Positions 1-11,900 of a stretch of DNA of 64,000 nt are shown one piece after another. The notes under the pieces are model-generated. The model ran no database searches. It was not told where the DNA came from and saw only the letters and a program-made list of their open reading frames with translations. Origin of the DNA: Limnomonas spitsbergensis (taxonomy: Eukaryota > Chlorophyta > Chlorophyceae > Chlamydomonadales); assembly GCA_037349105.1 (NCBI GenBank), contig JAYJMM010000036.1:5244001-5308000 (forward strand), written 5' to 3'. Within the stretch, counting starts at the first letter, position 1. Each line of letters begins with the position of its first letter. Both the position numbers and the translations under genes were made by a program.

Positions 1-315
1 ATCTTTTCACCAATCACCAGGAAAGTGCCGCGTCATTAACCTACTCACTTCCGCAAAGGCTGCAGGGTGGACGAGCATGGTCTGTCCCAACAGAACACAA
101 ACAATTAAACTAGGGTTTACCCAAGAAGATCATTTGTCTGTTTGGTCTCAGAAAATGGGTGAAATGCTTGGGCTGGAAGTACAAAATCCGGTACCAGGAG
201 TACCACTTCCAAAACCGCAGGAACAGGTTGACCATTCTTGGAGACAGTCGGACTCTGATTCAGCACAGACGGCGGACTGTCCCCCATGTTTATTTCAGTT
301 CACACCATACCACAG

Positions 316-410
316 AAGGAATAAAGAAAGCTACGCCCCGTGGGGCGTGGGGGGCTTGAGAGTTAAGGAAACAGCGCAGCCTGGGCCGAAGCCACATCCG
401 CACCGTTACC
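316..410 (-). mobile_element. SINE-like short retroposon, copy 1
   Basis: This is a reverse-oriented copy of a ~80-95 bp dispersed family. In its own sense direction the family starts GGTAACGGCGCGGATGTGGC, continues CTTCGGCCCAGGCTGCGCTG, and ends in a short (CTTT)n tail. The copy is flanked by a near-perfect 15-bp direct repeat, CACACCATACCACAG (301-315) and CACACCGTACCACAG (411-425), which reads as a target-site duplication. The family relationship and the duplication are seen directly. The retroposon mechanism is inferred from the simple-repeat tail plus variable-length duplications. Confidence 0.75.
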
Positions 411-1351
411 CACACCGTACCACAGTCTGCGGGCCGCTGAGCAGCGACCAGTACGCTGATGGGGACAGAAGATTGGTAAGCCGACAAGGTCCAGCGGGTG
501 TACATCACCCTAAACTTGACAAGCCAATGGTCCAAGCAAAAGGGCTATACGCACCAGGCACCTACAGCCGTACATCGCAAGAGGTACCTGTATCGCAAAA
601 TATGCACCATCCTATATACAAGCACCCTGTTTACAAACAAAATGCTTACAAACGGTCTGCAGCATAAGCACCATACGATACAAACGATATGCTTATAATG
701 GCCCTGTCGTCCGGCCAGGTGAGTCGCAGAAGCAGGGCCACCCCCGCCTCTGCAGCGGCTGCGTTGCCGTTATGTTTCATACTGGAGGTGGCACACTAGA
801 CCTCTCATCCATCCCACGGCGGCATCCATACCCAAAGGTGAAGGGATCGAACCCGCCAAACGATCCTTTCTACCCCCCTGTCTAGATCGCCGGGTTCCCA
901 TGCTCCTGCCCCCCTCACATAGGAGGATGGCATGACTGCACCATGGACCATGGTCATGGATGTGCATGGCACCTGGAATGGAGCTTAGTCATTCCCTACC
1001 AGCCCCACGCGGCCGGGCGTTCAGCAGGGCCCAGCAGGTATGCACCCTTCTAAACATCCATCTCATCATCTATCCTTGCCGGAGCCCCGACAACCGACAT
1101 GGGGCGCAGCGCCTGCCTGCCTGCCGAGAGAGTGTCACAAGGGAACGCACCCGTTGGGTCCGACGTCAGGCCAGCACAAGCTTCTGTCCAGCTTAAAGGC
1201 AGTAAATAAGCACAGCGGCACACGCTCCGTTGTCTAGTATGGTTCTGCTGCTGCGTTGCCAGGCACACTCTGTTGCCTAGGGTCAGCCGCTGTGCAGGCG
1301 TGGCCTCGGCTGCGTGAAGGTGCGCCATCGTGGCCACTGTGCATCAGTGTA

Positions 1352-1540
1352 GCACGATACGGCACAATACGGCACAATACGGCACAGGGTGAGGCGATTG
1401 TACTACGAAGCATGATACGGCACAGGTTGAGGCGATTGTACTACGAGGCATGATACGGCACAGTTCGGCGCAGGGTAAGCCAAATTGTACTGCCGAAGTA
1501 GCACGGTACCGCTCAGGTGTTGCCGGATTGTGCTACCATG
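1352..1540. mobile_element. Degenerate MITE-like cluster with GGTAGCACRATWCGGC ends
   Basis: The stretch starts GTAGCACGATACGGCACAAT and ends near GGATTGTGCTACCATG, which is the inverted form of the start. Internally the GATACGGCACA motif recurs several times. The same termini occur at 9114-9174, 46748-46803 and, degenerate, at 39525-39635. It looks like a short inverted-repeat element, possibly nested. No coding capacity is seen. Confidence 0.5.
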
Positions 1541-1555
1541 CTGTGCACGCTAGGT

Positions 1556-1995
1556 AGCCATGTGCCTGCTGCTCTCTGCCCGCGTGCCCTCTGCATTATG
1601 GAGGTGCTCTCTGGACGCGTGCCCTCCGCACCATGAAGGTGCCCTCTGCACCGTATGAAGGTGCCCTCTGCACCATGAAGGAGCTCCATTGTAGTTGCTA
1701 TACAAGGCTTGTCAGGTGACTATGTGTCAGCTGTTGTGCACACGTGCCTCCTTCAGGATCAAGGTGCTCCATCCTAGCTGTTGCGCACACGTACCCTCTG
1801 CAGTATGGAGATGCTCCACATCCCAATTTAGCGCATGTGTCAGCTGGTGCGCACACGTGCCTCCTTCAGCATCAAGGTGCTCCTCGTAGCTACCGTGCAC
1901 ACGCTCTCTCTGCAGAATGGAGGTGCTCCATGTCCTGGAGTTGTGGATGCGTCAGCTATTTTGCACACGCGCTCTCTGCAGCATGAAGATGCCCC
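1556..1995. repeat. Degenerate tandem repeats, no gene seen
   Basis: Units containing GTGCCCTCTGCACCATGAAG and, further right, CACACGTGCCTCCTTCA alternate imperfectly. The short open frames in this stretch come from the repeat. The flanking 426-1350 holds no recognisable gene, RNA or element. Confidence 0.55.
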
Positions 1996-2059
1996 ATCCT
2001 AGCGCCACAAAATTGATGAACAGTACTCGGAACTTGATGGGCACATACCTGAGCAGAAC

Positions 2060-2640
2060 AATTCAGGATTAGGTATTAATATATCATTAGTATCTACCGT
2101 AGTTAGTGCCGGTATCTCGTTAATTACGGAGGATGTATGAGCACAGTGTGAGCATGAGGATGGTAATAGGAGCATACCGGTAGTGTGAGTATCCCCTGGT
2201 GAGTATGAGCATTTGAATTGCTTCCCCCCAATGTATTAATATCTCATTAGTATCTACGTAGTACCGGAATCTTGTTAACGAGGGAGGATTGTTGAGCACA
2301 GGGCATGGCACATACTTCAGCAGAGCAATCCAGGATTATTTATGAGTTCCTAATACTGCCTTATAGATTCGAATTACTTTCTCCCGGGTATCGATCACTG
2401 GCAATCGTTCACTCATTGCTCATCTCAAGAAATGGCAAAAAGTTGACACTAATCTTAATTTCCAACTGAACCTGGCGCGTAGATAATTAGGATTGTAATG
2501 AATCTTTCACCCCTACATGACCACTTCATTTTGTGGGAAGACAAAGCATAATCCGAATCCGCCGTGCGTATCTTGTTAATATCTAGTTCATATCTTGTCA
2601 ACCAGCGATGACAGATTGATGAGCACAGCACATGATGTGT
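2060..2640. repeat. Imperfect ~170-bp repeats, no gene seen
   Basis: Related blocks share TCATTAGTATCTAC, a CTCGTTAA or CTTGTTAA run and GAGCACAG at roughly 2075-2145, 2230-2305 and, more decayed, 2565-2630. No coding signal is visible. This lies where the missing last exon of the leftward Mpv17-like gene could have been expected, but no matching exon was recognised. Confidence 0.45.
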
Positions 2641-2654
2641 ACACGGGTTCAACA

Positions 2655-3400
2655 TTCCGGGAATATTAGCAACCAGGGGCCACAGCCTCCATGCCTTAAG
2701 CAGCACTGAGGGATGTGGTTCCGGAGCCAGCATCCCCCCACACCAGCCCCTGATATTTTCTGCTCTACCCCTCTCTCCCTCTTACCTGAAGTTAGTGAGG
2801 TCTGCCAGGCAACGCATCCTCCATGTGTTAACCTTATGGTGGGATGGTTCGAGACCATTCCTCCCACACACACATCAGCCCCCATGCCCCCACCCCTCTG
2901 CCCCCCTTACTTGAAGTTGATGAGGGCAGCCAAGGGCCACAGCCTCTGTATGTTGAGCTGCACCACGGAATGGTTAGGGAACAGCTCCCCCCCCACATCA
3001 ACCCCCAATTTTCCCCTCCTCCCTATCTCTCTCTCCCCCTCTCCCTCTTGCTTGAAATTGATGGGGGCTGCTAGGGGCCACAGCCTCAGTGCATTGAGCT
3101 GCACAGTGGGACGGTATAAGACCAATTTCCCCTAACATGAGTCCCCCTCTCGCCCCCTCTCCCTTTTACTTGAAGTTGATGAGGGCTGCTAGGGGCCACA
3201 GCCTCCGTGCATTAAGCTGCACAGTGGGACGGTATGAGACCAATTTCCCCTAACATGAGTCCCCCTCTCCCCCCCCCAACCCTCTTACTTGAAGTTGATG
3301 AGGGCTGTTAAGGGCCATGGCCTCAGTGCGTTGAACTGCACAGTGGGACGGTAAAAGACCAATTTCCCCCAACATCAGTCCCCCCCTCACCCCCTCCCTC
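2655..3400 (-). repeat. Tandem decayed copies of Mpv17 exon 3 end plus donor site
   Basis: About five to six units of ~110-140 bp each contain, on the minus strand, a copy of the last ~15 codons of exon 3 of the Mpv17-like gene. Translations resemble VQLNALRLWPLAAPINF or VQLNIQRLWPLAALINF, usually followed by a donor-like GTAAG. CT-rich intron sequence links the units. They lie downstream of the true exon in gene orientation, inside what should be the next intron. They are best read as tandem duplications across an exon-intron junction, not as functional exons. Confidence 0.75.
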
Positions 3401-3408
3401 CCTCTTAC

Positions 3409-6362
3409 TTGAAGTTGATGAGGGCCGCTAGGGGCCATAGCCTCCACGCGTTGAGCTGCACTGTTCGGTAATTCCTGACCAGTTTGGTGCCCACATCCGC
3501 TACTGACTTGCCCTCTAGCATAAAGCCGGTGAAGCTGATGAACATGATGTTACAGAGGGGGCCATATGTCACCTGATCCAACAGCACCTGTGGCAGCAGC
3601 AGGTGGGACAAGCAAGCGATTCTCCACTGAGAAACAATCCCATCTGCCCCGAACAGCATGAGAGCGGTGAAGCGGATGAACATGATGTTACAGAGGGGGC
3701 CATACGTCACCTGATCCAACAGCACCTGTGGCAGCAGCTGGTGGGACGTCCCGCACAAGTTGTTTCCCATTGCAAGCAAATTAAAAGGAGGATATGACTC
3801 CCTAGTCCAACAGCACCTGACACAGCGGATGGTCTACGCAAAAAACAACGTTGCCAACTACCAGTGTTTAATTTAATTTAAGGCTTTAGAGGAACCTTCA
3901 TTCTACCATGACTCCGTTTAAACTATTAACTATCACAGCCTCTTCGTCCAAAAGCCTGTCCTGTGCGGTGCTTGGCCCGCCCCAGAGACCACAAACCCCA
4001 GCGTTGACGCGGCCACCCCACCCTTTTTTAAACCGTGTCCTGGATCAAAACCCTCTCAACACACACACCTTCTTGGCGACTGTCCCGGCTCCGTAACCGC
4101 AGCTACACGCAGTTCCGCGCCCGCACGTGCAGAAGAGCCACTGCACAAAGCGCTGCCAGTAGTGTGCGCTAGGTCCACTGTACAGCAGTCCATATAGCGC
4201 AACAATCAGGGTACGCCTACGTGGGGGGTGGCGCAAGACAGTGAGTGAGGCTCACTGCACAAGCGCTGCCAGTAGTAGGCGCTCTGTGTGCTGCACAACA
4301 GGCCGCATGGTTCCATAATCAGGGTACGCCTTCGAGGGGGATGGCGCAAGAGATTGTGTGAGGCTCACTGCACAAGCACTGCCAGCAGTAGGCGCTATGT
4401 CCATTGTACATCAGGCCGCACAACACCTGAATCCGGTTGCACCCGCGCGAGCTGGAGGCGGAAGACAGGGCATGAGACCCACTACACAGAGCACTGGTAG
4501 AAATGTGCGCAGGGTCCGGTGTATCGTGCCACAGTCAGGGTGCTCCTGCGCGGTCGGCGATGGGGTTCTACTCTTTACATCCCAGTCGACAAGCTAAGCT
4601 TGTCAGTGATTCATATCTTAAACAGAGAGGGATGGGTGATGATCAGCTTGTTTTTTGTGAGGAGGTGTGTGCGAGGGAGTGGAGATGATGAGGGTGCGCC
4701 TGCGCTGTCGTTGGCTTGAGACATGGACGAGAAGGGCTACTGGCTGCAGGATAGTGCGAGGGGGGTGGAGGGGAGGTGGTAAGAAGGGGAAATAGTCGTG
4801 GTGGCGGGAGGCACTGGGGAGCAGGGGCGATAGCGAGAAGGGGAGAGATACTGGGGGGGATGATATGTGGGCTCAGTTTCAGGCAGGTGGGAGCTGGTGC
4901 CCCCACAAATCTCTGATTTTGGGTAAAGTTCATTGAAGATTCGGATTGTTCTCCCTCATACAAACATTGATCAGGGGTGAGGGATTCATTCAGTGACAAA
5001 TCTTGAATGTCAACACCAGGTAGTTGGGAATTGTGGGGTTTTGTCCTCTTTTTGCCCCGAGGCAAGCGCGGAAAGAGTAATAAATTGATGTCCTAGGGAA
5101 CACAATTTAAAAGAACGGCATGAATCCTTTTATCCCTTCTGTTGAAGCAGGTGCAGTGGCCATCCAACGCGAATGCTGCGAACAAGCGGGCCGGCAATGG
5201 GGGTTCTGCATCACTGCCGCTATTTTGCATGCATGCACATGCTGGCGCCCAAGGGGGTGTAGAACTAAGAAACATCTTGTACTCCAGCTACGTCCGGACC
5301 TTGCAGACCTTGCCCTCGTCCAGGCCACTCAACGGGCCCTACAAGTTTCGAAAGGCTTGCGAGATTTTGCGCTTTCTCATGCGCCCACTTCGGCAGCAAA
5401 CAGTGCACCGTTAAAAAAGTTATTATTTGTTGTTTCGGGGGCTCAGTCTCGCTACAGTGACTGGCGTTATGATGTCCAGGGTTGAAGGGGTTATGGAATG
5501 GGGGAGGCCAAGCAAATGAGGATGGGCGTTCAGTGATGTCTCATAGACCCAGCGATTCCACAGGCATGCTGCTGATCGACTACAGAGTTTTTCTCCAGAG
5601 TTTTTGCAGTGCGAATTGATGCAGCACTCCCAAGCCACCGATATGCGATGCCGGAAGGGAACGCATGAGTGCGTACAGTCATACATGCATGCAGAGGTTA
5701 GTGAGGTTCATGTCTCCTAGGCCTCAGGTGTAAGATCTTGCAATGTCACCATGCGCTGCAGATCACCTGCTGGATTATTTGATGCGAGACTATCATGCAG
5801 CATTCCTGAAGTCGCGAGATGTATTGCTTGTGTTCGGGGAGTATGTTGCCTTGGCGATCACAAACAAATGAGGTGCCAGGCGTGCAGCGCTCCCACTGTG
5901 CGCGACAGCATATGTTCGCACGCTTACAGTTTGGTAATCACAATCGAAAAAGTGGGTTACTGGGCCTGCAGCATTCTGACTGCGCATGGTAGCGTCCTCT
6001 CGCACACTGGGAGCGTGGCGATCACATTCAAAAAGGAGGCACAAATCATGCAGCGCCCCCTGCAGCGTGCGACAGGAATCCGACGGCATGTTTCTACCAA
6101 TGGGACCCTCGGTGAAGGCATGAGAAAAAGCCCCCCCCCTTCAAACTCCTGGACCTCTCCAACGAAACGATTGAATGGACGCTGTAACAAAAACAGCTTA
6201 CCGGCCGCTTTTGTAGCCTCCCGTGAGGATGCGCTGCGCGATCACATCACTCAGCGCGCCTATGCCCGCTGCGGTCAGGGCTTTGGTTCTCAGCGGCCGC
6301 TTGTTGAGCTGATACAGGTAGCGCTGCCACGCCACGCGCAGGATCGAGGGGTTAGCTGTCAT
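3409..6362 (-). CDS. Mpv17/PMP22-family membrane protein, 3 exons, C-terminus missing
   Basis: Three minus-strand exons join in phase: 6202-6362 (ATG at 6362, in-frame stop 27 nt upstream, donor GTAAGC), 4069-4216 (acceptor after CACGTAG, donor GTGTGT) and 3409-3587 (acceptor CCACAG, donor GTAAG). They encode about 162 residues. The N-terminal segment reads RPLRTKALTAAGIGALSDVI. The second exon gives LIVALYGLLYSGPSAHYWQR and the third VLLDQVTYGPLCNIMF and NAWRLWPLAALINF. These follow the order of the Mpv17/PMP22 family, small four-helix proteins of peroxisomal, mitochondrial or plastid membranes, usually ~170-200 residues. The last ~30 residues were not found; that exon may be lost or lie beyond base 1. 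The gene stands head to head with the ODR4 gene. Each internal exon is flanked by decayed tandem copies of itself. The exon models are inferred from homology and phase, without transcript data. Confidence 0.8.
3588..3740 (-). repeat. Partial duplicate of Mpv17 exon 3 start
   Basis: On the minus strand the acceptor CCACAG and the first ~17 codons of exon 3 (VLLDQVTYGPLCNIMFI) occur a second time, starting near 3726. This is about 140 bp upstream of the functional copy at 3587. After the shared part the duplicate diverges and contributes no family-like sequence. The two copies are nearly identical at the DNA level, so this duplication is recent compared with those at 2655-3400. Confidence 0.75.
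4220..4560 (-). repeat. Decayed tandem copies of Mpv17 exon 2 and its acceptor
   Basis: Units of ~110 bp lie just upstream (gene sense) of exon 2 and repeat GGCGTACCCTGATT followed by a degenerate form of the YWQR segment (CACTGCCAGTAGTAGGCGCT on the plus strand). At least two to three copies are visible, each with substitutions that break the membrane helix. They lie in intron 1. Confidence 0.65.
4561..6200. other. Intron 1 of the Mpv17-like gene; repeats only
   Basis: The intron contains a proline-rich minus-strand open frame (4643-5065) that resembles no known family. At about 5870-6060 it holds two related ~110-bp blocks with CATTCTGACTGCGCATG-like and CTCCCACTGTGCGCGA-like sequence. No second gene, RNA or mobile element was recognised. 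Confidence 0.4.
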
Positions 6363-8699
6363 TGCTTCGAAGGCCGATTGCTCCGACTAGCAGATCCCGA
6401 CGACACGTCGCGAGATCGCAACCAGGAGCAAAAAATGAAGGTAAGAAGTAAGAGATTGATGGGTTAGGGGGTATCGTAGACAGAGCGACCCTACAGTATC
6501 AAGATGAGCGGATTAGAGGGGGCGGAGGTCGGGGCCTGTAACGCCTTTATAACCCCTTCAGTTGGCCGTGTTCACATTTCACCGTTCTGTGGGCAAGGGC
6601 TAACAGCGGGTGGGCAGGCAGTGAGGAGTTGGGGGGCAGTATCGATCATCGCGTCGCGACCGTTCAGTTTCGGACCACTGATCTCTCTCTCAAGAGCACG
6701 TGCGTCGTGTGAGCATCTCTTTCTTTTACCCAATAGTTGTGGTGCATGCGACTACCAGCTTCTTTCCCGGGCCCAAACATCAAATCATGGTTCGCAGCTG
6801 CCAGGCTGAGCCATCGATCGCTGACTACTTCGATTCGCTGCTGAAGAATCGCATATCTGCTCAAGTAAGCATCTCGAATGCATCTCACCAGCCAAGCATA
6901 ATTGTATGGGGCGCATGCATGACAGCTGGAAATCCCTGTCTTGAGAGCCAATATCTGGCCACATGGCTTACATGGCCAACTTTGCTTACATGGCTGGCTT
7001 GGCTAGTTACACACATTGGTGTTCTGCTGGCATGGGTAGCGTGGCTGGTGCATGGTTAACCACATGTATGGCTGGCATGGCAAATTGCATGCATGGCTGG
7101 CATGGCTCGTCACATGCTTGGCTAGTATGGCTGCTGCATGGTGAACCACTTCACTACATGCATGGCAGGCATGGCTAGACACAAGTATGGCTGTCATGGC
7201 AGAGGACAGGGTTCGACTTGTTAGACAAGGGAAGCAAAACCAGGAGTGGAATAGCGATTACCATGGTCAGTCTGTTTCCTGACTTAGGTTGATGAACGAC
7301 CATGAATGCTTTGCATGTGGAGGACGCGTTGCATGAGAGCATGCAATGCCGCCATGATCAGCCTGATACCCAGGCACGACAATACATCTACATGAAGCAG
7401 CAGCACGCCATCACTTGCATGCCATGCATAGGTCATCGGGAGGACATTTATCAGGACATGAGAGCATGCAGTGCCATGATTGGAATGATGCTCAGACATA
7501 GCAGTGCATCTGTTTACAACTGCCGCACGCCATGCATGCCATGCTTGGGACATTGGGAGGACATCTTTCAGTATATCAGAGCATGCAGAGCCATGACTAA
7601 CCTCATGTCCAGACATGGCAGTACATCTTTTTACAATCTACGCACGCCATGCATGCCATGCATGGGTCATCGGGAAGACATTTATCATGATATGAGAGCA
7701 TGCAGTGCCATGATTAACCTGACGCCCAGACATGGCAGTACATATTTTTACAATCTACACACGCCATGCATAGCATGGGTCATCAGGAGGACATGTTACA
7801 CGAGAGCATGCAGTGCCATGATGAAACCTGCTGCCTAGTTCGGCATAAATCTGCATACCGCAAAAGTGTATAACCTTCGGGTTTGAGTTCACCATCGCTT
7901 TAATGCTGTACTTGGTTCGAGATATCGAACAGGCATCATGTTTTCTAACCGAAAAGTGACGCCAACAATCGGTAATAAATGCATTTCTCAACCCGAAACA
8001 AGATTATTTTGAGGGGAGACAAAGCTTGCACACTGAAGCATGACAGCACATAAAAATCTGCACAGCGCCACCACAGCAAATAGTTTATGGAGGCATGGAG
8101 CTTTCTTTCTGTCGGAAGAAAGCAACTGTCTCTCGGCACAACTAAGCTGCAGTCCATCTGCGCCGCGGCCTGTGGCAGGGATACCTGCAGCTCGGGTCAC
8201 AGGCTGTGGACGGGTCACATTTTGGCCTCCATTGGCCCACCGGTGGTCGCCCAACAGCCTGTCAAAGGAGGTCTGATGCGCATCTTAAGAGGTCTTTATA
8301 CTACTACTTAAGATGGTAGTAATACCATGTTAGTTAACATGGTGTAGCTACCATCTTAAGTAACACAGTTGGCAGAAACACCGTGCTTGTGACGGATGGC
8401 CCTGGCATTTTTTGTTGTTGTCACAAAGTTGACGCAACCACCCACAGCCTTTTGCGAAAGGGCCAGGCAGAGCGAACCAGGGAGAAGCCGATTGGTTATT
8501 GCAGCCGTAATGCCTCCACCCACTAGCATGCTGCTGCTGCTGCAGCTTCTCGACCTTCAGCCTTTCCTGCTACTGCTGCTGTCGATGCTGCTTCTCCACC
8601 TTCCGCCTTTCCTGTTCCTGCTGCTGCTGGAAATGCTGCTTCTTTACCTTCAGCTGTTCCTGTTGCTACTGCTGCTGCCGATTCTCCACTAGCAACGTT

Positions 8700-8732
<33 letters not shown>

Positions 8733-8958
8733 GGGTGTCTCTACAGCCTCTGCTGCTGAAAGCTACAGTTGCCAGTAACTGAAAGCTATCAGCAGCAGAG
8801 CCAGTCTTATTTGAAGGAGCTTCGGCCCTGCTTGAAATAAGGGAAACATGTTTAGAATGCAGTTCTAATATAAAATACCGGTTGAAACCGCTGATCAATA
8901 GTAAACGTTCTCCTCCTCCTTCTGCTGCTGCTGCTGAATCTGCGCCCCCTTGCCTCAG
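6363..8958. repeat. Head-to-head intergenic / 5' region with tandem repeats
   Basis: This stretch separates the divergent Mpv17-like and ODR4 genes and must contain both promoters and probably the unfound first ODR4 exon. Visible content: TGGCATGGCT-type short repeats at 6960-7200, and about five ~107-117-bp units at 7300-7830 (motif GAGAGCATGCAGTGCCATGA). There is also a palindromic stretch at 8281-8362 built on CATCTTAAG and its reverse, and (CTG)n-rich DNA at 8520-8750. An ATG-AAG followed at once by GTAAGAAG at 6435 is a conceivable but unproven mini-exon. Confidence 0.45.
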
Positions 8959-11900
8959 GTTGGGCTGCTCATTGGGAAGCCCAGTGTGGGGTCCAGGGAC
9001 CTGCTGGTCGCTTTGATCAGGACGCCCCACCAGGTGAGTCCTGGAGAGGGCCTGGGCACGTGAGCCCCCGGATCCATGCATCAGGGTCTGGGCACGTGAG
9101 CCCCAGGATCCATGGTAGCACGATACGGCATGATACAGCTCAATACGGCATTTTTTCAGCAGGATTGTGCTACCATGCCCGGATCCATGCATCAGGGTCT
9201 AGTCCTGGCTGACTGGTTGCAAATACTGGTAGGACAGGGTCTAGCCAAACAAGTCGTACTGGTATTTTTTTCTTTTTTGAACCCCAGACCCTCGACACCT
9301 GCTGTTGCAATCAGGCCAGGATTTTCTGCACTGCCCCTGTGTGGGTTAGGTTTCATTGTCAATAGGTGTCACTTTCGATGCTCTTTCAGGACCACGGACT
9401 ATAGGTTCCGGTGCAGGCCGGCCAGGTTGCGGCGAAGTGTCCCTCATTGGGTTGCATTATAGTGATCTATAATTGAAAGAAAGAAACTACGCCATATTAG
9501 GGCGTGGAGGTTAAGGAAACAGCGCAGCTTGGGGCCGTAGCCACATCCGCGCCGTTACCATTATATAATTGAACATTCATCATTATACGGCACGGTTCAT
9601 AATCTCCCCCCATTTCCCGGTGCAGGCCGGACAGGTTGCGGTGCAGTGCTCCACCTCCTCATCGGCTACCATGATAGAGCTCACTGATCAAAGTTTCATA
9701 ATTGAGTTCTTAACCTCCCTTCATATCCCGGTGCAGGTCGGCCAGGCTGTGTTGCAGTGCTCCACCCCTGCATTAGAATACAATGTGCATTGAAGTCCTC
9801 TCTGATTGAAGTTTCACCACGCAATTTTTAATCTCCGTCCATATCCCGGTGCAGGCCGACCAGATTGCGGTGCAGTGCTCCGCTTCCTCGTCGGTTCCCA
9901 TGATAGTCCTCATCGATTTTAGTTTCATTATACCGCTACAGTTGTTAATCTCCCTCCCCTTCCAAATGCAGGCCGGCCAGATTGCGGTGCAGTGCTTCAC
10001 CTCTGCATTGGTTCCCATAATGAACTCTCTGATTAAAGTTTCATTATACAGGTGTTCATCTCCCTCCATTTCCCGGTGCAGGCCGGCCAGATTGCGGTGC
10101 AGTGCTCCACCCCTGCATCGGCTCCCATGATACAGCTCTCCGGCTGTACCGTAGTGTTATTTAATGGGTTGTAAATCTCCCCCCATGCCCCGGTGCAGGC
10201 TGGACAGGTTGCAGTGCAGTGCCCCTCATCAGGGTAATTTATTTTGATTGCAGTTTCATTATACGGTATGGTTTGTAATCTCCCCCCATTTCCCGGTGCA
10301 GGCTGGACAGGACCCCGTGCAGTGCTCCACCTCCTCATTGGTTCCCATGATAAAGCTCACTGATTGAAGTTTCATTATACAGTTGTTGATCTCCCCCCAT
10401 TTTCCCCGGTGCAGGCCGGACAGGACCCCGTGCACTGCTCTACCTCCTCGTCTCAGCCGGCCCCCACGACCAAGGGCGCATCCAAGGGTGCATCCAAACA
10501 GGCGGCGCAGGCCGGCGGCAATGTGGCCGTGCGTATCGACACCACCTGGGTGGTGGAACATGGGGTGCAGGTGGCGCGCATGCTGCCAGGGGGTGAGGCG
10601 TGGGGGGGGTGATGTGTGTGTGTGGGGGGGGGGGGGGGGGAGGGGGGTGAGGCAGGGGAGGGGGTGAGGGGTGTGGGAGGGGAGTGAGGCAGGGGAGGGG
10701 GTGAGGGGTGTGGGAGGGGGGTGAGGCAGGGGAGGGGGTGAGGGGTGTGGGAAGGGGTTGAGGCAGTGGAGTTGGTGAGGGGTGTTGGAGGGGGTTGAGG
10801 CAGGGGAGGGGGTGATGGGTGTGGGAGGGGGGTGAGGCAGGGGGTTGAGACAGGGGAGGGGGTGAGGGGTGTGGGAGGTGGGTGAGGCAGGAGAGGGGGT
10901 TAGGGGTGTGGGAGGGGGTTGAGGCAGGGGAGGGGGTGATGGGTGTGGGAGGGAGTTGAGGCAGGGGAGGGGGTGATGGGTGTGGGAGGGGGGTGAGGCA
11001 GGGGAGGGGGTGAGGGGTGTGGGAGGGGGGTGAGGCAGGGGAGGGGGTGATGGGTGTGGGAGGGGGTTGAGGCAGGGGAGGGGGTGATGGGTGTGGGAGG
11101 GGGAATCCGTTTGTCATTCGAGAGTTATACCAAAAGGGTCGAGGAATCATACAGATCGATGCAAAAAAAATGCAGCCATTCCTTCAAATTCGAACTTTGA
11201 CAGCATTGCAATTGGTTTCCGACTACGGTACTGTGGAGTGTGGCTGTGGAATAGAAAGCTTGTTGTGAGGGAGCATTTTGACGCGAAGGCAACATAACAA
11301 TCACCCCAACTCTTGCAGCCTGCACTGCCTGGCCCTTCAGAAAATGCTTTTTTGTGGATGCCACGACGTTGTTGCACCAGCAACTTAAGAGTACTAATAT
11401 GGTGTTCAGCAGTGTTTATTTTAGTGGGTTCCAAACCACCTTTATTGGGCCGCCCTGCGGCCACCCCTGGGCCGCTTCCCACAAAACCTGGACCGGCCTC
11501 CGGCCGGTGGCCCAAGCAGCAGGGCTGGCCGCACCAGGGGCTTGTGGCCGGGGGCCACAGTGTAGCTGAACTGTTGTGGTATACCACTCACTAAAAACGC
11601 ATTGGTGTGCAGGTCTGCACCTCCTGGGCCTGTTCGTATTTTGCCCCGAAGCAGGCTACGCGTCCGCAGCCGAGCAGCTGACTGGTATCCTGCCAGATCT
11701 GAAAACATCCAAAGGTACGATGTACTTTTAATTTGTCAGGGGGGGTGGATCTAGATCTGATACCCAAAAGGTGTTCGCGTTGGCAACAGCCTAGCAGCTG
11801 AGTGGAATACTGGAAACCTGCCAGATCTGACTAATTCCAAAGCTATGATGCGCTGATTTGTTCCCCTACGGATTGATCTGTATCTTATATCTGATAGAGT

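Noticed and set aside
290..535. Minus-strand frame overlapping the short retroposon at 316-410
   Set aside because: Its sequence is largely the retroposon read through. Similar frames appear wherever the element occurs.
4643..5065. 140-codon minus-strand frame starting MPRGKKRTKPH
   Set aside because: Proline-rich second half, no family resemblance, and it lies in intron 1 of the Mpv17-like gene. It could be a real small gene but nothing supports it.
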